Shown here: one piece after another, positions 16,465 to 24,931 of the stretch
How positions within the stretch are numbered: position 1 is the stretch's first letter
Layout of the letters: each line of letters begins with the position of its first letter
Assembly (NCBI RefSeq): GCF_001636055.1
Contig: NZ_CP011789.1
Coordinates: forward strand, 4,092,001-4,156,000
Direction: 5' to 3'
Source of the DNA: Pseudomonas putida
Lineage (GTDB): Bacteria; Pseudomonadota; Gammaproteobacteria; Pseudomonadales; Pseudomonadaceae
Length of the DNA: 64,000 nucleotides
Program-made: the position numbers and the translations under genes
The notes under the pieces: generated by a model
What the model saw: only the letters and a program-made list of their open reading frames with translations
Databases searched by the model: none
Told to the model about the DNA's origin: nothing

Positions 16465-18476
16465 TTTGCCCTCACAATCATCGGTTCGTTGGTCTTGGGG
16501 TCAACCTGGATGCGGCCAGCGTTCAGCAGGTAGTACAGCCCGTCTTTCCCAGGCACTGGCGAAAGCGGCATGTCTTCGAGCTGGCCCAGTGGAAACTCGG
16601 TGCGCTTGGCCAAGCCTTCCAGCTCGATATCGACCACCTTGTCGAACAGCTTGTCGGACATTCCGTAGGGCTTGACGACCTTCTGCCCGGCGCGCTCGGT
16701 GATGCCACCGGTAACGAGCTCGACAGCCTTCTCAGTGGTCTTGCGGTCCGGGTCATCGCCCTGCTCATACGATTTTCCGGTCGATACCGCTGTGCTTGCG
16801 TACAGCGCCTTGAAGCCTTGATACGCCTGCTCTCGCTGCGTGGTGCCCGGCATCAGCGCCGTTCCCACATGGGCATCGAACGCTGCGCGCATCTTCTCTT
16901 CCTTGGGCATCGGCACGGACTTGTCGGCCAGGATCTTCTGGCCCTGCAGCAGCATCTTGGGCACGTCGGTGCCGTCAGCGCCTTTCAGGTCCTTGAACTT
17001 GGCCATGCCAGCAAGCACGGTGATCGGCTGGTCAGCCGCCAGCGGCTTGATGGCCGCCGCGTAATCGGCGCCAGTTGGCGCAGCAGCGGCCAGCGTGCCG
17101 AACACCTGCAGCTTGGTAGCGTCGTCAGCCTGTGCCAGTACCGCGGTCAACATCGCCTGCTCGCCGGGCTTCCACGGACTGCGCGCGACCTCAGGGCCGT
17201 AGGCCTTGCGCATCGAGTTCACCACGTCGTAACGCTGGCCCAACTGTTCGGCCAGCTTGGCCTGGCCTTCCGGAGTGCCGATGCCGCTGATATCCAGCGG
17301 CGGCACGTCTTGCCCGGTGCGCATCGCGTTGAAGGTCAACGGGTCGTCGCGCATCATCTTGAGGTTTTTGTCGACGGCGGTCTGCAGACGGTTCAGGTTG
17401 CTGATCTGTGCGACAGAGCCGCCAGTCTCGGCGATCTGGCGGCGCTTGCTGTCCAGGTACTGCTGCTGCTCGAGCATCGGCTTGCGCAGTAATGCCTGAG
17501 ACTCGTTCATTTCCTGCACGCGGGTGTTGTACTCCCCCGCCATGGATGTTCCGGAAAGCGCAGAACGCCAGCGCTGCTGGTCTGCCACGGTCGGCGGAAT
17601 GCCAGTGGCCGCCTGCCTGTCCATCTGCGCCAGTACGCGCTCGGCCTTCATCTCGCGCATTTCGGCCTGGCGCTGCTGATGCTCTTTCACCTGGTAGATC
17701 CTGCCAGTGACGGTGTTCAGCAACTGGTTGCGCTTCTCCGGATCGAGCTTGTTGGCGTAGAAGCCATCGGCAGCGGTGAGGTCGTGCTCGATCTGTTGCA
17801 GGCTGCCCAGGCCATCGCGGGCCTGAACCACGCGCTGAGTGGCCTGGGTTGTCCAGTTCGCGTCCTTGGCCTCCTGCTTCTTGGCTGCCCACATCTCGCC
17901 GTACGCCAGACGCCCAGCCATGTCCACGTCTTCGCCATCCAGGCGGGCGTTCAGCTTGCCGATATCGGCGCCAGGCATGGCGGCTTCTTTGCCAAGCATG
18001 TCCAGCCGGGTGGCCATGTCGGCCTTGGCGGAATCAGCACGGGCGCCGATGGCCAGCTTGCGCACCCCTTCCTGACCGGCCAGCTGCAGCCGCTGCTGGG
18101 CCAGGCCCACGCCTTCCATCTCAGCTTCGGACAGCCCAGTCACCTGCAGCGGCTCCAGCTTCGCCACCGCGCCCTGGTAGGCTTCCTCCAGCTTGTCGTG
18201 GCTCAAGGTGCCCAGTCGCACCTGCTCAGCCAAATCACTGTTGATGGTGCTAATCTGCGTCTCGCGCTCGAACAAGGCGTTGCTGGCCTTCACCCGGGCG
18301 AGCGCCTGGTCTTCCTTTTGCCGCTGATCGAGAACGCCCAGCGCTGTGCGCTGGACTGTGTCGGCGACCTGCTGTGCCCCGCGGGACTGCAGGCTTGGGT
18401 CCATGGTGATAACGCGGTTCTGCTGGGCTTCGGGCAGAACGCGGGCCACTGCTGGGCCAATCGGGATGGTTGCCAT
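16461..18476 (-). CDS. Internal virion protein
   Basis: 671 aa from ATG 18476, overlapping the preceding stop as ATGA; the frame open to 18536 is not used. Almost entirely alpha-helical and rich in Gln, Ala, Lys and Glu (QQRLQLAGQEGVRKLAIG, LEGLAKRTEFPLGQLEDM). Position between the gp14-like and gp15-like genes marks it as part of the ejected internal core. No family is identified beyond that. Confidence 0.6.
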   Translation of the reverse strand: MATIPIGPAVARVLPEAQQNRVITMDPSLQSRGAQQVADTVQRTALGVLDQRQKEDQALARVKASNALFERETQISTINSDLAEQVRLGTLSHDKLEEAYQGAVAKLEPLQVTGLSEAEMEGVGLAQQRLQLAGQEGVRKLAIGARADSAKADMATRLDMLGKEAAMPGADIGKLNARLDGEDVDMAGRLAYGEMWAAKKQEAKDANWTTQATQRVVQARDGLGSLQQIEHDLTAADGFYANKLDPEKRNQLLNTVTGRIYQVKEHQQRQAEMREMKAERVLAQMDRQAATGIPPTVADQQRWRSALSGTSMAGEYNTRVQEMNESQALLRKPMLEQQQYLDSKRRQIAETGGSVAQISNLNRLQTAVDKNLKMMRDDPLTFNAMRTGQDVPPLDISGIGTPEGQAKLAEQLGQRYDVVNSMRKAYGPEVARSPWKPGEQAMLTAVLAQADDATKLQVFGTLAAAAPTGADYAAAIKPLAADQPITVLAGMAKFKDLKGADGTDVPKMLLQGQKILADKSVPMPKEEKMRAAFDAHVGTALMPGTTQREQAYQGFKALYASTAVSTGKSYEQGDDPDRKTTEKAVELVTGGITERAGQKVVKPYGMSDKLFDKVVDIELEGLAKRTEFPLGQLEDMPLSPVPGKDGLYYLLNAGRIQVDPKTNEPMIVRAK

Positions 18477-18982
18477 CAGCCTGCTCCCCCTGGTTTCGAT
18501 ACGCTGCCGTTGCGACTCGCGGCGCTGGCCTTCCACATGCCGTACGAAGCGCCGGCCTGCAGCACGTTGCCGACGGCCTGTGAGTTGGCCGCCGACTTCT
18601 GCTGGCTGCCGTAGAGCCGCATGTTGCTGGCGTCGACGTAGCCGCGCTTGCGCTGTTCCTCTCCATTGAGGATGGTCATCACGGCATCTTCCTCGGCATT
18701 GCCGTAGATCTGCTCGTTGATGTTCAGCGCGGTGCCCTCGCCCACCTCGACGCCGGATGCTGCCAGCGCGGCGTTTGCCTCGCCTGCCTGGTTGCGGGCC
18801 ATCTTGCGGATGCGATCGGCCTGCACTCGGGCAGCGCTTGCAGCGTTGTCAGCATCGATCTGTGCCTGCTCCGACTGGGCGCTGGCGTTGAGCTGAGACT
18901 GCCGACCCTGCTGAATCGTGTTGTACGTCGAGTAGGCGGTTGCCGCAGCCATAGCCGCGAGCGCAGCCGTTTCAATTCCCAT
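18476..18982 (-). CDS. Internal virion protein, T7 gp14-like position
   Basis: 168 aa from ATG 18982. A hydrophobic N-terminal helix (IETAALAAMAAATAYSTY) is followed by Gln/Ala/Asn-rich helices and a Gly end. Podovirus gp14-type proteins have this design and insert in the host outer membrane at ejection. It overlaps the GNAT gene by 11 bp and the next gene by 1 bp. Confidence 0.65.
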   Translation of the reverse strand: MGIETAALAAMAAATAYSTYNTIQQGRQSQLNASAQSEQAQIDADNAASAARVQADRIRKMARNQAGEANAALAASGVEVGEGTALNINEQIYGNAEEDAVMTILNGEEQRKRGYVDASNMRLYGSQQKSAANSQAVGNVLQAGASYGMWKASAASRNGSVSKPGGAG

Positions 18983-19427
18983 GATCAACCTCCATCGTAA
19001 AGAGCGGGCCCACGTACTTGAAACCAAGGCGCGTGTAGAGCCTGGTGGTGCCATCGGTGTTGATACCCGTGGTGATACCCATGTGGATGTGCTTGGCGCC
19101 CTTGGCCTTGGCCCAGTGCTGGAACGCCAGGATCAGCTTCAAGGCGATCACCCCTTGGCGCTTGCCGGGCTCGATGAACAGCGAGTAGTCGTAAGCCAGC
19201 AGGTCGTCGCTGAACCACTGCTCGGTCACAGCGCCAGCGAACCCTCCAACCACCTCACCGCTGACCTCGGCGGCGAACACCACCCCATAGCCATCGATCA
19301 GTTGCCCAAGGAAGTGCGCCACCTTGTCCGGATTGAACGAGGTGGCGGCGTACGTGCTGGTGTCATGCAGCAAAGTCCCCAGCTCAACCAACCGGGGAAT
19401 GTCAGCGTGTGTTGCTGGACGGATCAT
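18972..19427 (-). CDS. GNAT family N-acetyltransferase inside the particle operon
   Basis: 151 aa with the complete GNAT fold order: MIRPATHADIPRLVELG (motif C), YDYSLFIEPGKRQGVIALKLI (motif A, acetyl-CoA loop R-Q-G-V-I), then TRLYTRLGFKYVGPLFTMEV (motif B). It would acetylate an amine or a protein. Its location between tail-tube B and gp14-like genes, with overlaps, means late expression. The target is unknown: host protein, virion protein or small molecule. Confidence 0.85.
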   Translation of the reverse strand: MIRPATHADIPRLVELGTLLHDTSTYAATSFNPDKVAHFLGQLIDGYGVVFAAEVSGEVVGGFAGAVTEQWFSDDLLAYDYSLFIEPGKRQGVIALKLILAFQHWAKAKGAKHIHMGITTGINTDGTTRLYTRLGFKYVGPLFTMEVDHGN

Positions 19428-19436
19428 GGGGAGCCC

Positions 19437-21599
19437 TCAGTCGTTGATGGTCATCTTCTTGATGACGCAGAGCACGTGGAATGGCAGCGGCTGGTCTTGG
19501 ATGATCTCCAGCTGGGCGCTACCACGGTCCCAGCTGAGGTTCTCGAGGCGCTTTTCACCAGTGAACAGCGGTGGGGCCTGGTCAAGCACATCCTCCCCAA
19601 GGTTGCGGAAGCTGATGGTCTGCTCTACGCCTTGCCCCTTAAGCTTGCAGCCGGTGGTCTCAAGGAAGCGGATGGTCACCTCGCCAATTCGCATGCTGTT
19701 GCCCTGAGCGCTTCCAGCGCCGCCCATGACTTCCGGGGTCAAGGTCTTGATCCTGCTGGAGAAGTGAAGACCCGCCTGAATGTTATTGGCCGTGCGCGGC
19801 AAGGTGATCTGGCCACCGACCACAGTCTGTTGCTGCATGACAACGCCGTCAGCGACGATATCAAGGGTCTTGCCTTCCAGGTGCCCAAGGCCGCCCCAGG
19901 TCGCCTGGCCTGCCTCACTGCTGGCGAATATGCCGTCATCGACCTGGCAGCCCTCAACGAAGCGCTCGATGTGCCGCACGTTCTGGCCATTGATGGTTCG
20001 GCGCACAACGGCCCACACCTGATCACCACCCTCGACAGGGATCGCTGCCACCGATTCAAAGGCGCCATCAGTGATCTGCCTGGCCCAGCCGACAACATCC
20101 TGGTCACGATCCACTGTCATGGTGGCGAGCACGCCATCAGACCGAGCGGCGAAAAGGATGCTCTCCGGCTCCTGCTGGTAGGCCATGGACACCACCCCGG
20201 ACTTGGTCGCGTGCTCGGACAGCACGGACATATCTGGCGAGCCGTAGGCATCCGAGTCGTACTTGTAGGCCATGGCGCGCAGCTTGCGGCCGGCGCGCTG
20301 GACGAAGTACAGCTCGTTGCCGATGCGGATCGGGCGCACGCGGTTGCAGCCATAGACCGACTGATTCTTCACCTGGATGTTTGTGGGGGTGATCGGCTTC
20401 TCGATGCCGCCCGTGATGGTGAACTCGCCGCCGTAGGTCAGCGCAACCAGGGTCTTGACCTGCGACAGGTGCAGGATCGGGTTGATCTGATCCGACGACA
20501 CGGTGAACGAGGTGGCGTCGTCATCCTTGGTGCCCAGTTCGAAGTTCAGCGACTCACCGGTCTTGGAAGCCCATATGGTCTGCGGGAAGTTCGGCGACCC
20601 ACCAACATGCAAACGCTGCTCGAACAGCGTGCCGGTACCAGGGTATCCATCCACGGGATTCCATACGCTGGCCTCAAGCGACCATGCGTTGGCAGGCGAT
20701 GCCGTGGCAGACGTGGGCGCAGAACGGATCACACCCGACACAACGGTCGGGCTGGTGTAGGTGGTGATCTCCAGCAGGCCGCCGTTGATCTTGACGAACT
20801 TGCCCACGTCAGCCGCGCGCCAGCCGTCAGTTGCCAGCGTCATGGTCACGATCGCCCCGACCGGTGTTGCAGCGCCCAAGGTATTGGCTGCCTGCGGGCT
20901 GCCCTTGAGCGACCAGCTAGGGCGGGTTGCGGATGGGAAAGCGTTCAGCACTTCGACGGTGGCCACGGTCGAGCTTGTCACGGCGGTGATCTTGGCCACG
21001 CCAGAGCCGGACCAGACTTCGCGCCCAACGTCAGAGGCCAGGAAGATCACAGCTGCCGACGTAAGCGTGCGGCCCACACCTACCGACGGGTCGCTCAGGG
21101 TCATGGCGGTGGCAACATCGATGCCGCGCTCTGCGAACGGCTTGGTGACAAAGGGCGCAGGGGCCAGGCTCCACTCGGTGTTCGTGATCCGGCGCAGACG
21201 GTTGATCTCCACGCCGTTGTGGAAGACGAACATGGTGTCGGCACCCTGGACATACTCGAGCTGCCCCAGCAGGGTCTGGCCGTATGGGCTCACCAGTTCA
21301 ACCCCGGAGTAGCTGCCGTCGGGGAAGTGAATCCGCACATACAGGTCACCGAACTCGATCATGTACGCCTGCAGCGTGTTGAACACATACGGGATCAGGA
21401 TCGTCTTCCGGTCCGGGTACTTACATGGGCTGCAGTGCAGCGTGCCGTAGCGGCGAACTCCACCACCGTGCACAACAGGCCAGCAGTTCTCCATGATCTC
21501 GGCGCCGTTCTGGTACCGGGCAATATCGGTTCGGCCAAGCATCCGGGGCGACAGTTCGCCCGCGGTGAAGTTGGTCTGGTTGAGCGTCAGGCGCGCCAT
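19437..21599 (-). CDS. Tail tubular protein B / nozzle protein
   Basis: 720 aa. The N-terminus LNQTNFTAGELSPRMLGRTDIARYQNG is typical of podovirus nozzle proteins. The body is beta-rich with an insertion of Thr/Ala/Val-rich repeats (about 200-310) like an Ig or bacterial-surface fold, then propeller-like strands. It forms the tail tip below the adaptor ring. Its ATG overlaps the preceding TGA by one base, giving strict translational coupling. Confidence 0.75.
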   Translation of the reverse strand: MARLTLNQTNFTAGELSPRMLGRTDIARYQNGAEIMENCWPVVHGGGVRRYGTLHCSPCKYPDRKTILIPYVFNTLQAYMIEFGDLYVRIHFPDGSYSGVELVSPYGQTLLGQLEYVQGADTMFVFHNGVEINRLRRITNTEWSLAPAPFVTKPFAERGIDVATAMTLSDPSVGVGRTLTSAAVIFLASDVGREVWSGSGVAKITAVTSSTVATVEVLNAFPSATRPSWSLKGSPQAANTLGAATPVGAIVTMTLATDGWRAADVGKFVKINGGLLEITTYTSPTVVSGVIRSAPTSATASPANAWSLEASVWNPVDGYPGTGTLFEQRLHVGGSPNFPQTIWASKTGESLNFELGTKDDDATSFTVSSDQINPILHLSQVKTLVALTYGGEFTITGGIEKPITPTNIQVKNQSVYGCNRVRPIRIGNELYFVQRAGRKLRAMAYKYDSDAYGSPDMSVLSEHATKSGVVSMAYQQEPESILFAARSDGVLATMTVDRDQDVVGWARQITDGAFESVAAIPVEGGDQVWAVVRRTINGQNVRHIERFVEGCQVDDGIFASSEAGQATWGGLGHLEGKTLDIVADGVVMQQQTVVGGQITLPRTANNIQAGLHFSSRIKTLTPEVMGGAGSAQGNSMRIGEVTIRFLETTGCKLKGQGVEQTISFRNLGEDVLDQAPPLFTGEKRLENLSWDRGSAQLEIIQDQPLPFHVLCVIKKMTIND

Positions 21600-22195
21600 C
21601 AGAAAATCCCCCAGCCATTGCCGAAGCGCGAGGCCAGCAGGTGCTCATTGCCCAGGGTCTGCGGTGGGTCTTCTTGACCATCGGCTGCCTTGGCCTGGCG
21701 GAACAGTTGCGCCAGCTTCTGCTCGCGGCTGTCGCGCTCCGATGTGGACTGAGTCACCGGGTAAGCCAGAACGGCGGCCATGGCAGCAGTCATGAGGTCA
21801 ACCAGGTGCGAATCCCACGTCGCCTCCACCTCGTTGCGGAACACATAGCGCAGTTCAAGCACCATGGTGTCGGCCTGGATGGTCCGCCGCTCAACCAGGT
21901 AGTCGATCTGGCAGCCCCCCGTGCCGACCTCCAGCACACGCAGGCAATCGGCGGGCAGCTCGAACGCGCTGGAGTAGCCGAAGGGCGGAGCTTCTGCCAA
22001 CGGCGCCAGAACCACGCGCTTTATGCAGCAGTTCCAGGGATGGGCGCGCAGGATGCTGTCACGCTGGGAGGGATAGAGGTTCGCGCACAGCTTGGCGCGG
22101 TCCAGGTTCTGCGAGTCCTGGAAGTCGTTGATGGTCTGAGCACCCAGCATCAAGAGCGCGTTGGAGCAGATCGAAACACCGGTTGCCATTGCCAT
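21599..22195 (-). CDS. Tail tubular protein A / head-tail adaptor
   Basis: 198 aa. ICSNALLMLGAQTINDF, then LYPSQRDSILRAHPWNCCIKR and FELPADCLRVLEV form the well-known signature of T7 gp11-type adaptors. It bridges the connector ring and the nozzle. First gene after the terminator at 22210-22237, so its supply depends on read-through or a separate promoter. Confidence 0.85.
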   Translation of the reverse strand: MAMATGVSICSNALLMLGAQTINDFQDSQNLDRAKLCANLYPSQRDSILRAHPWNCCIKRVVLAPLAEAPPFGYSSAFELPADCLRVLEVGTGGCQIDYLVERRTIQADTMVLELRYVFRNEVEATWDSHLVDLMTAAMAAVLAYPVTQSTSERDSREQKLAQLFRQAKAADGQEDPPQTLGNEHLLASRFGNGWGIF

Positions 22196-22209
22196 GCCTT
22201 GTGTCTCCG

Positions 22210-22237
22210 GAAAAAAAGACCGGGGCGCTAGGCCCCG
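22210..22237 (-). terminator. Rho-independent terminator after capsid block
   Basis: On the minus strand a 7-bp stem CCGGGGC/GCCCCGG with a 5-nt loop is followed by seven U. It separates the capsid-side genes from the tail genes. T7 has its main terminator at the same relative place (after gene 10), where it reduces tail-gene expression. Confidence 0.85.
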
Positions 22238-22268
22238 GCAAGTGAAACGACGTCCATGTCAGCCCTGA

Positions 22269-22733
22269 TCAGTTCTGCTGGGCGTACTGCGCAACCAGGG
22301 TGATGACCTGGCCGGCCTGCAGGGCTGCACCAGCCACTACCGAACGCAGCTCGCTTTGGTCGGTTGCCTGGCCGGGAGCCACAACCGCCACGTCGAACAG
22401 CGCGCCGTTGGCGAACTGCGCCTCGGCGGTGGCGCTGCCTGCGGTGGCTACAGAGGTGGCAGCCAGATACCGTGCCGGGACCACCGGGTCGCCCAGGTTG
22501 AGGGTGGAAGAAGCCGCGCCTGCGTTGCAGTAGATCTTGGTGGTTGGCATCAGGCGCGCACCGAAGGGCAGGAAGCCCCACGAGATGTATTCGCCGATGC
22601 CTGGGCCGCCAGATGCGGGCACGGTGTAGGTGCTGACGAACACTTGAATGTCGCCGCCCTGCAGGTTGGGTTTGGTGAGGGTCTGCGGGTAAGCCGTGCG
22701 GGCCGCCGCCAGAGAACCGTTGCCGTTTGCCAT
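22269..22733 (-). CDS. Probable capsid decoration or head-fibre protein
   Basis: 154 aa, Ala/Gly/Thr-rich and beta-rich (GGDIQVFVSTYTVPASG, LNLGDPVVPARYLAAT), no basic runs. It directly follows the major capsid gene and precedes the terminator, the usual place for a highly expressed capsid accessory protein. The role is inferred from context. Confidence 0.5.
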   Translation of the reverse strand: MANGNGSLAAARTAYPQTLTKPNLQGGDIQVFVSTYTVPASGGPGIGEYISWGFLPFGARLMPTTKIYCNAGAASSTLNLGDPVVPARYLAATSVATAGSATAEAQFANGALFDVAVVAPGQATDQSELRSVVAGAALQAGQVITLVAQYAQQN

Positions 22734-22778
22734 GGTGTTACTCCTGAATGGGGTTGAGGACGAGAACAGCGAAGACCC

Positions 22779-23645
22779 TTACGGGTCGTTCGCAGCGATC
22801 TCGACGACCTTCTCTTCTTCCACGCGGACAGCGCCCAGGCTCTGCTTGGCGTAGATCCGGACGTTGAAGCCCTTGCCAGGATCCTTGCCCACCTCGGTGG
22901 TAATGTCCTTGCCCTTGCCAAGCACCACGCCAGACTTGGTCCAGGCGTAGCAGAATCGGGTGCTCCCGGTCTTCGGCAGGCGCTCAGAAGGAATCCAGCG
23001 GAAGCCCATCCAGGTGCCCTTGAGCGTGCCTTCCTGGAGCATCTTCACGCTCATGAAGTCCGCGCTGGTCAGGGTGGTGTCAGCCAGAATGTCCACCAGG
23101 GCGTTGGCGTGGTAGGCCATGTACAGTTCTTCGCCGGCTTCCTCGTCAGCCTCGTTCAGGCGGAAGATCTTCTTGGCCTGGATGATCTTGGCCTTGGTCA
23201 GGCCGGTACCACCCACGGCGATCTTCTGCGAAGCAGGAAGGATCACGCTGCCGGTAGCGCTCGAGCGAGCGGGACCACCGAAGGCCGAGATAATGACGTC
23301 GTCCTTGGCGCGGTTCATGCCAGAAACCATGGCCTGGACGTAGTCCGAGGTGGGGTCAACCAGCATGCGGATCTTGTCCTGGTCGTCGACCATGTCGCCG
23401 TCTTCCCAGTCGTAGAGGTCCACGAACCGGGTGCTGTGCGGTTGGTCATTGATCGGCGTGTCGCCGTGGCGCTGGGTGCGGCGTTGCGCGGTGCGCTGGC
23501 CGAGGCGGTTCACGGACTTGGACATGCCCACGATGTTGGGCTCGATGGTCACCGCCCCTTCGAAGCGGGACATTTTCTGCTGCGCGACGTGCTTGAAGTT
23601 GTCAGCGAACTGCTGCACGAACGCTTCGGTGATTTGCTGGGACAT
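22779..23645 (-). CDS. Major capsid protein
   Basis: 288 aa from ATG 23645 with GGAG 8 nt before; the frame to 23726 is upstream non-coding. MSQQITEAFVQQFADNFKHVAQQ, then VDLYDWEDGDMVDDQDKIRML and FRWIPSERLPKTGSTRFCYAWTK are typical of the HK97-fold podovirus capsid family (Phage_capsid_2). It follows the scaffold gene, as in T7. No maturation protease is nearby. Confidence 0.85.
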   Translation of the reverse strand: MSQQITEAFVQQFADNFKHVAQQKMSRFEGAVTIEPNIVGMSKSVNRLGQRTAQRRTQRHGDTPINDQPHSTRFVDLYDWEDGDMVDDQDKIRMLVDPTSDYVQAMVSGMNRAKDDVIISAFGGPARSSATGSVILPASQKIAVGGTGLTKAKIIQAKKIFRLNEADEEAGEELYMAYHANALVDILADTTLTSADFMSVKMLQEGTLKGTWMGFRWIPSERLPKTGSTRFCYAWTKSGVVLGKGKDITTEVGKDPGKGFNVRIYAKQSLGAVRVEEEKVVEIAANDP

Positions 23646-23819
23646 ACGATGCACTCCAATGCGGATTCGGGATTGCCTTGCCGGGTGTCCGCTGGGCGGG
23701 CCGGGATTCCTGGCGTGCATCGGCATTGCTGCGCCTGGGGCGTTCCGGGTATCTGCGCGCCACCGCAGGCCGGCCCGGTATTGCTACCGGGATGCCTGTG
23801 ATGGTCGGAGTTGCGGGGT

Positions 23820-23833
23820 GTCGGTTTCCCGAC
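23820..23833 (-). repeat. Late-operon hairpin repeat, copy 3
   Basis: GTCGGGAAACCGAC on the minus strand, preceded by AAATA. It sits in the 204-bp gap between scaffold stop and capsid start, where it could be part of the capsid mRNA leader. Confidence 0.75.
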
Positions 23834-23849
23834 TATTTGGCTGGAGCGC

Positions 23850-24686
23850 TTACGCGCCAAAGGTGCGGGAGGCTGGCTTGTTGTACTTGGCTGCGTACAA
23901 CTGATCGAGCTGGCCTTGGATTTGGGCACGCTTGGGATCGTGCGCCGGGAGGTCCTGCAACTGCTGGCGAAGCTCAGCAGTCTTGACGTTGAAGTCCTGT
24001 TCGCTCACCACGCCCTGACTGATCAGCGTGTCTTCGGCCAGCTCCTTGCCGATGTTGGCGGTGAATGCGATGAAGTCAGGGTCGTTGCCATACTTCGCCA
24101 TCAGCGCCTGGAAGTTGCCGGGCTGACCCTCGGGGCTCGCGAACGACTCGGCGGCGCGATACGAGGCCTGCACTCCTGACTTGTAGGTTTGGTCATCAGG
24201 CCATACCGCCTTGAGCGCGGTGGTGCAGTCCTGCTGGCTGAGCTGCACGCCGCCTTCGACCAAGCCAGGCGCCGCCTTCAAGTACTCGCCGATCACATAC
24301 TCGACCTGGGCGTTGGTCATGCCCTTGGCATGGGCCCCCTTGAGGAACGACTGAGTGTTCTCGTCGGCCTTGAACTCTTCCCAGTTGAAGCCCTCGACGC
24401 CTTCAAGCTTGACGCTGTACTCGCCGGCGTCCTTGGGTGGTGCATCGCCAGTGCCCAGGCGCGTCTCCAGCTGCTTGTAGCCCTCGGCAATCTTCCGCGA
24501 CGATGCTTCAAGATCAAGGCTGCCGTCCTCCTTGTTGGTGCGGTACTTCTCGGGGAGCCAGTCGGTATTGGCGCCGCCTGCCATGACAGAGGCCGCTGGT
24601 GGTGCAGCGCCGCCGCCCGGGTCGCCGCCATCGCCTGCTTCGTTGCACAGGAAGTGGCCGAGACGGCCATGGATGAACAGGTTCAT
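23850..24686 (-). CDS. Capsid assembly scaffolding protein
   Basis: 278 aa, acidic and helical, ending in a basic amphipathic segment. LPEKYRTNKEDGSLDLEASSRKIAEGYKQLE is followed by YSVKLEGVEGFNWEEFK and LAEDTLISQGVVSEQDF. This resembles T7 gp9-type scaffolds. Placement between connector and capsid genes supports the call. It is expected to leave the prohead before packaging. Confidence 0.8.
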   Translation of the reverse strand: MNLFIHGRLGHFLCNEAGDGGDPGGGAAPPAASVMAGGANTDWLPEKYRTNKEDGSLDLEASSRKIAEGYKQLETRLGTGDAPPKDAGEYSVKLEGVEGFNWEEFKADENTQSFLKGAHAKGMTNAQVEYVIGEYLKAAPGLVEGGVQLSQQDCTTALKAVWPDDQTYKSGVQASYRAAESFASPEGQPGNFQALMAKYGNDPDFIAFTANIGKELAEDTLISQGVVSEQDFNVKTAELRQQLQDLPAHDPKRAQIQGQLDQLYAAKYNKPASRTFGA

Positions 24687-24688
24687 CG

Positions 24689-24931
24689 TTATTCCTCTTC
24701 GGGTTGGTCTTGCACGCCATTGGCGCGGTTGATGCGGCGCAGTATGTGGTCGAGCACCTCGCGGTGCCCGGCCTGCAGGTAGGTGCGCAGGACAGCGTCA
24801 ATGCCGCCCACGGTTACTGCGTTCTTGCTGAACTTCTGTACCAGTTGATCAAGCACAATCACGCCCTCGGCGTGCTGCTCGAAGACGCGCTTGAACATGT
24901 CGTCCAGTTGCTCGGATGTGTACTGAGTCAC
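24689..24931 (-). CDS. Small Bbp19-like phage protein
   Basis: 80 aa, helical (LDDMFKRVFEQHAEGVIVLDQL, then GHREVLDHILRRINRAN). The order of F-x2-VF, G-x2-VLDxL and a C-terminal HxxVxxxI helix resembles the Bbp19 domain found next to connectors in podoviruses. It overlaps the connector gene by 4 bp. Function is unknown. Confidence 0.55.
   Translation of the reverse strand: MTQYTSEQLDDMFKRVFEQHAEGVIVLDQLVQKFSKNAVTVGGIDAVLRTYLQAGHREVLDHILRRINRANGVQDQPEEE

Noticed and set aside
18981..21677. 898-aa open frame on the plus strand
   Set aside because: Antisense to the GNAT and nozzle genes, which have clear family signatures; a GC-driven shadow.
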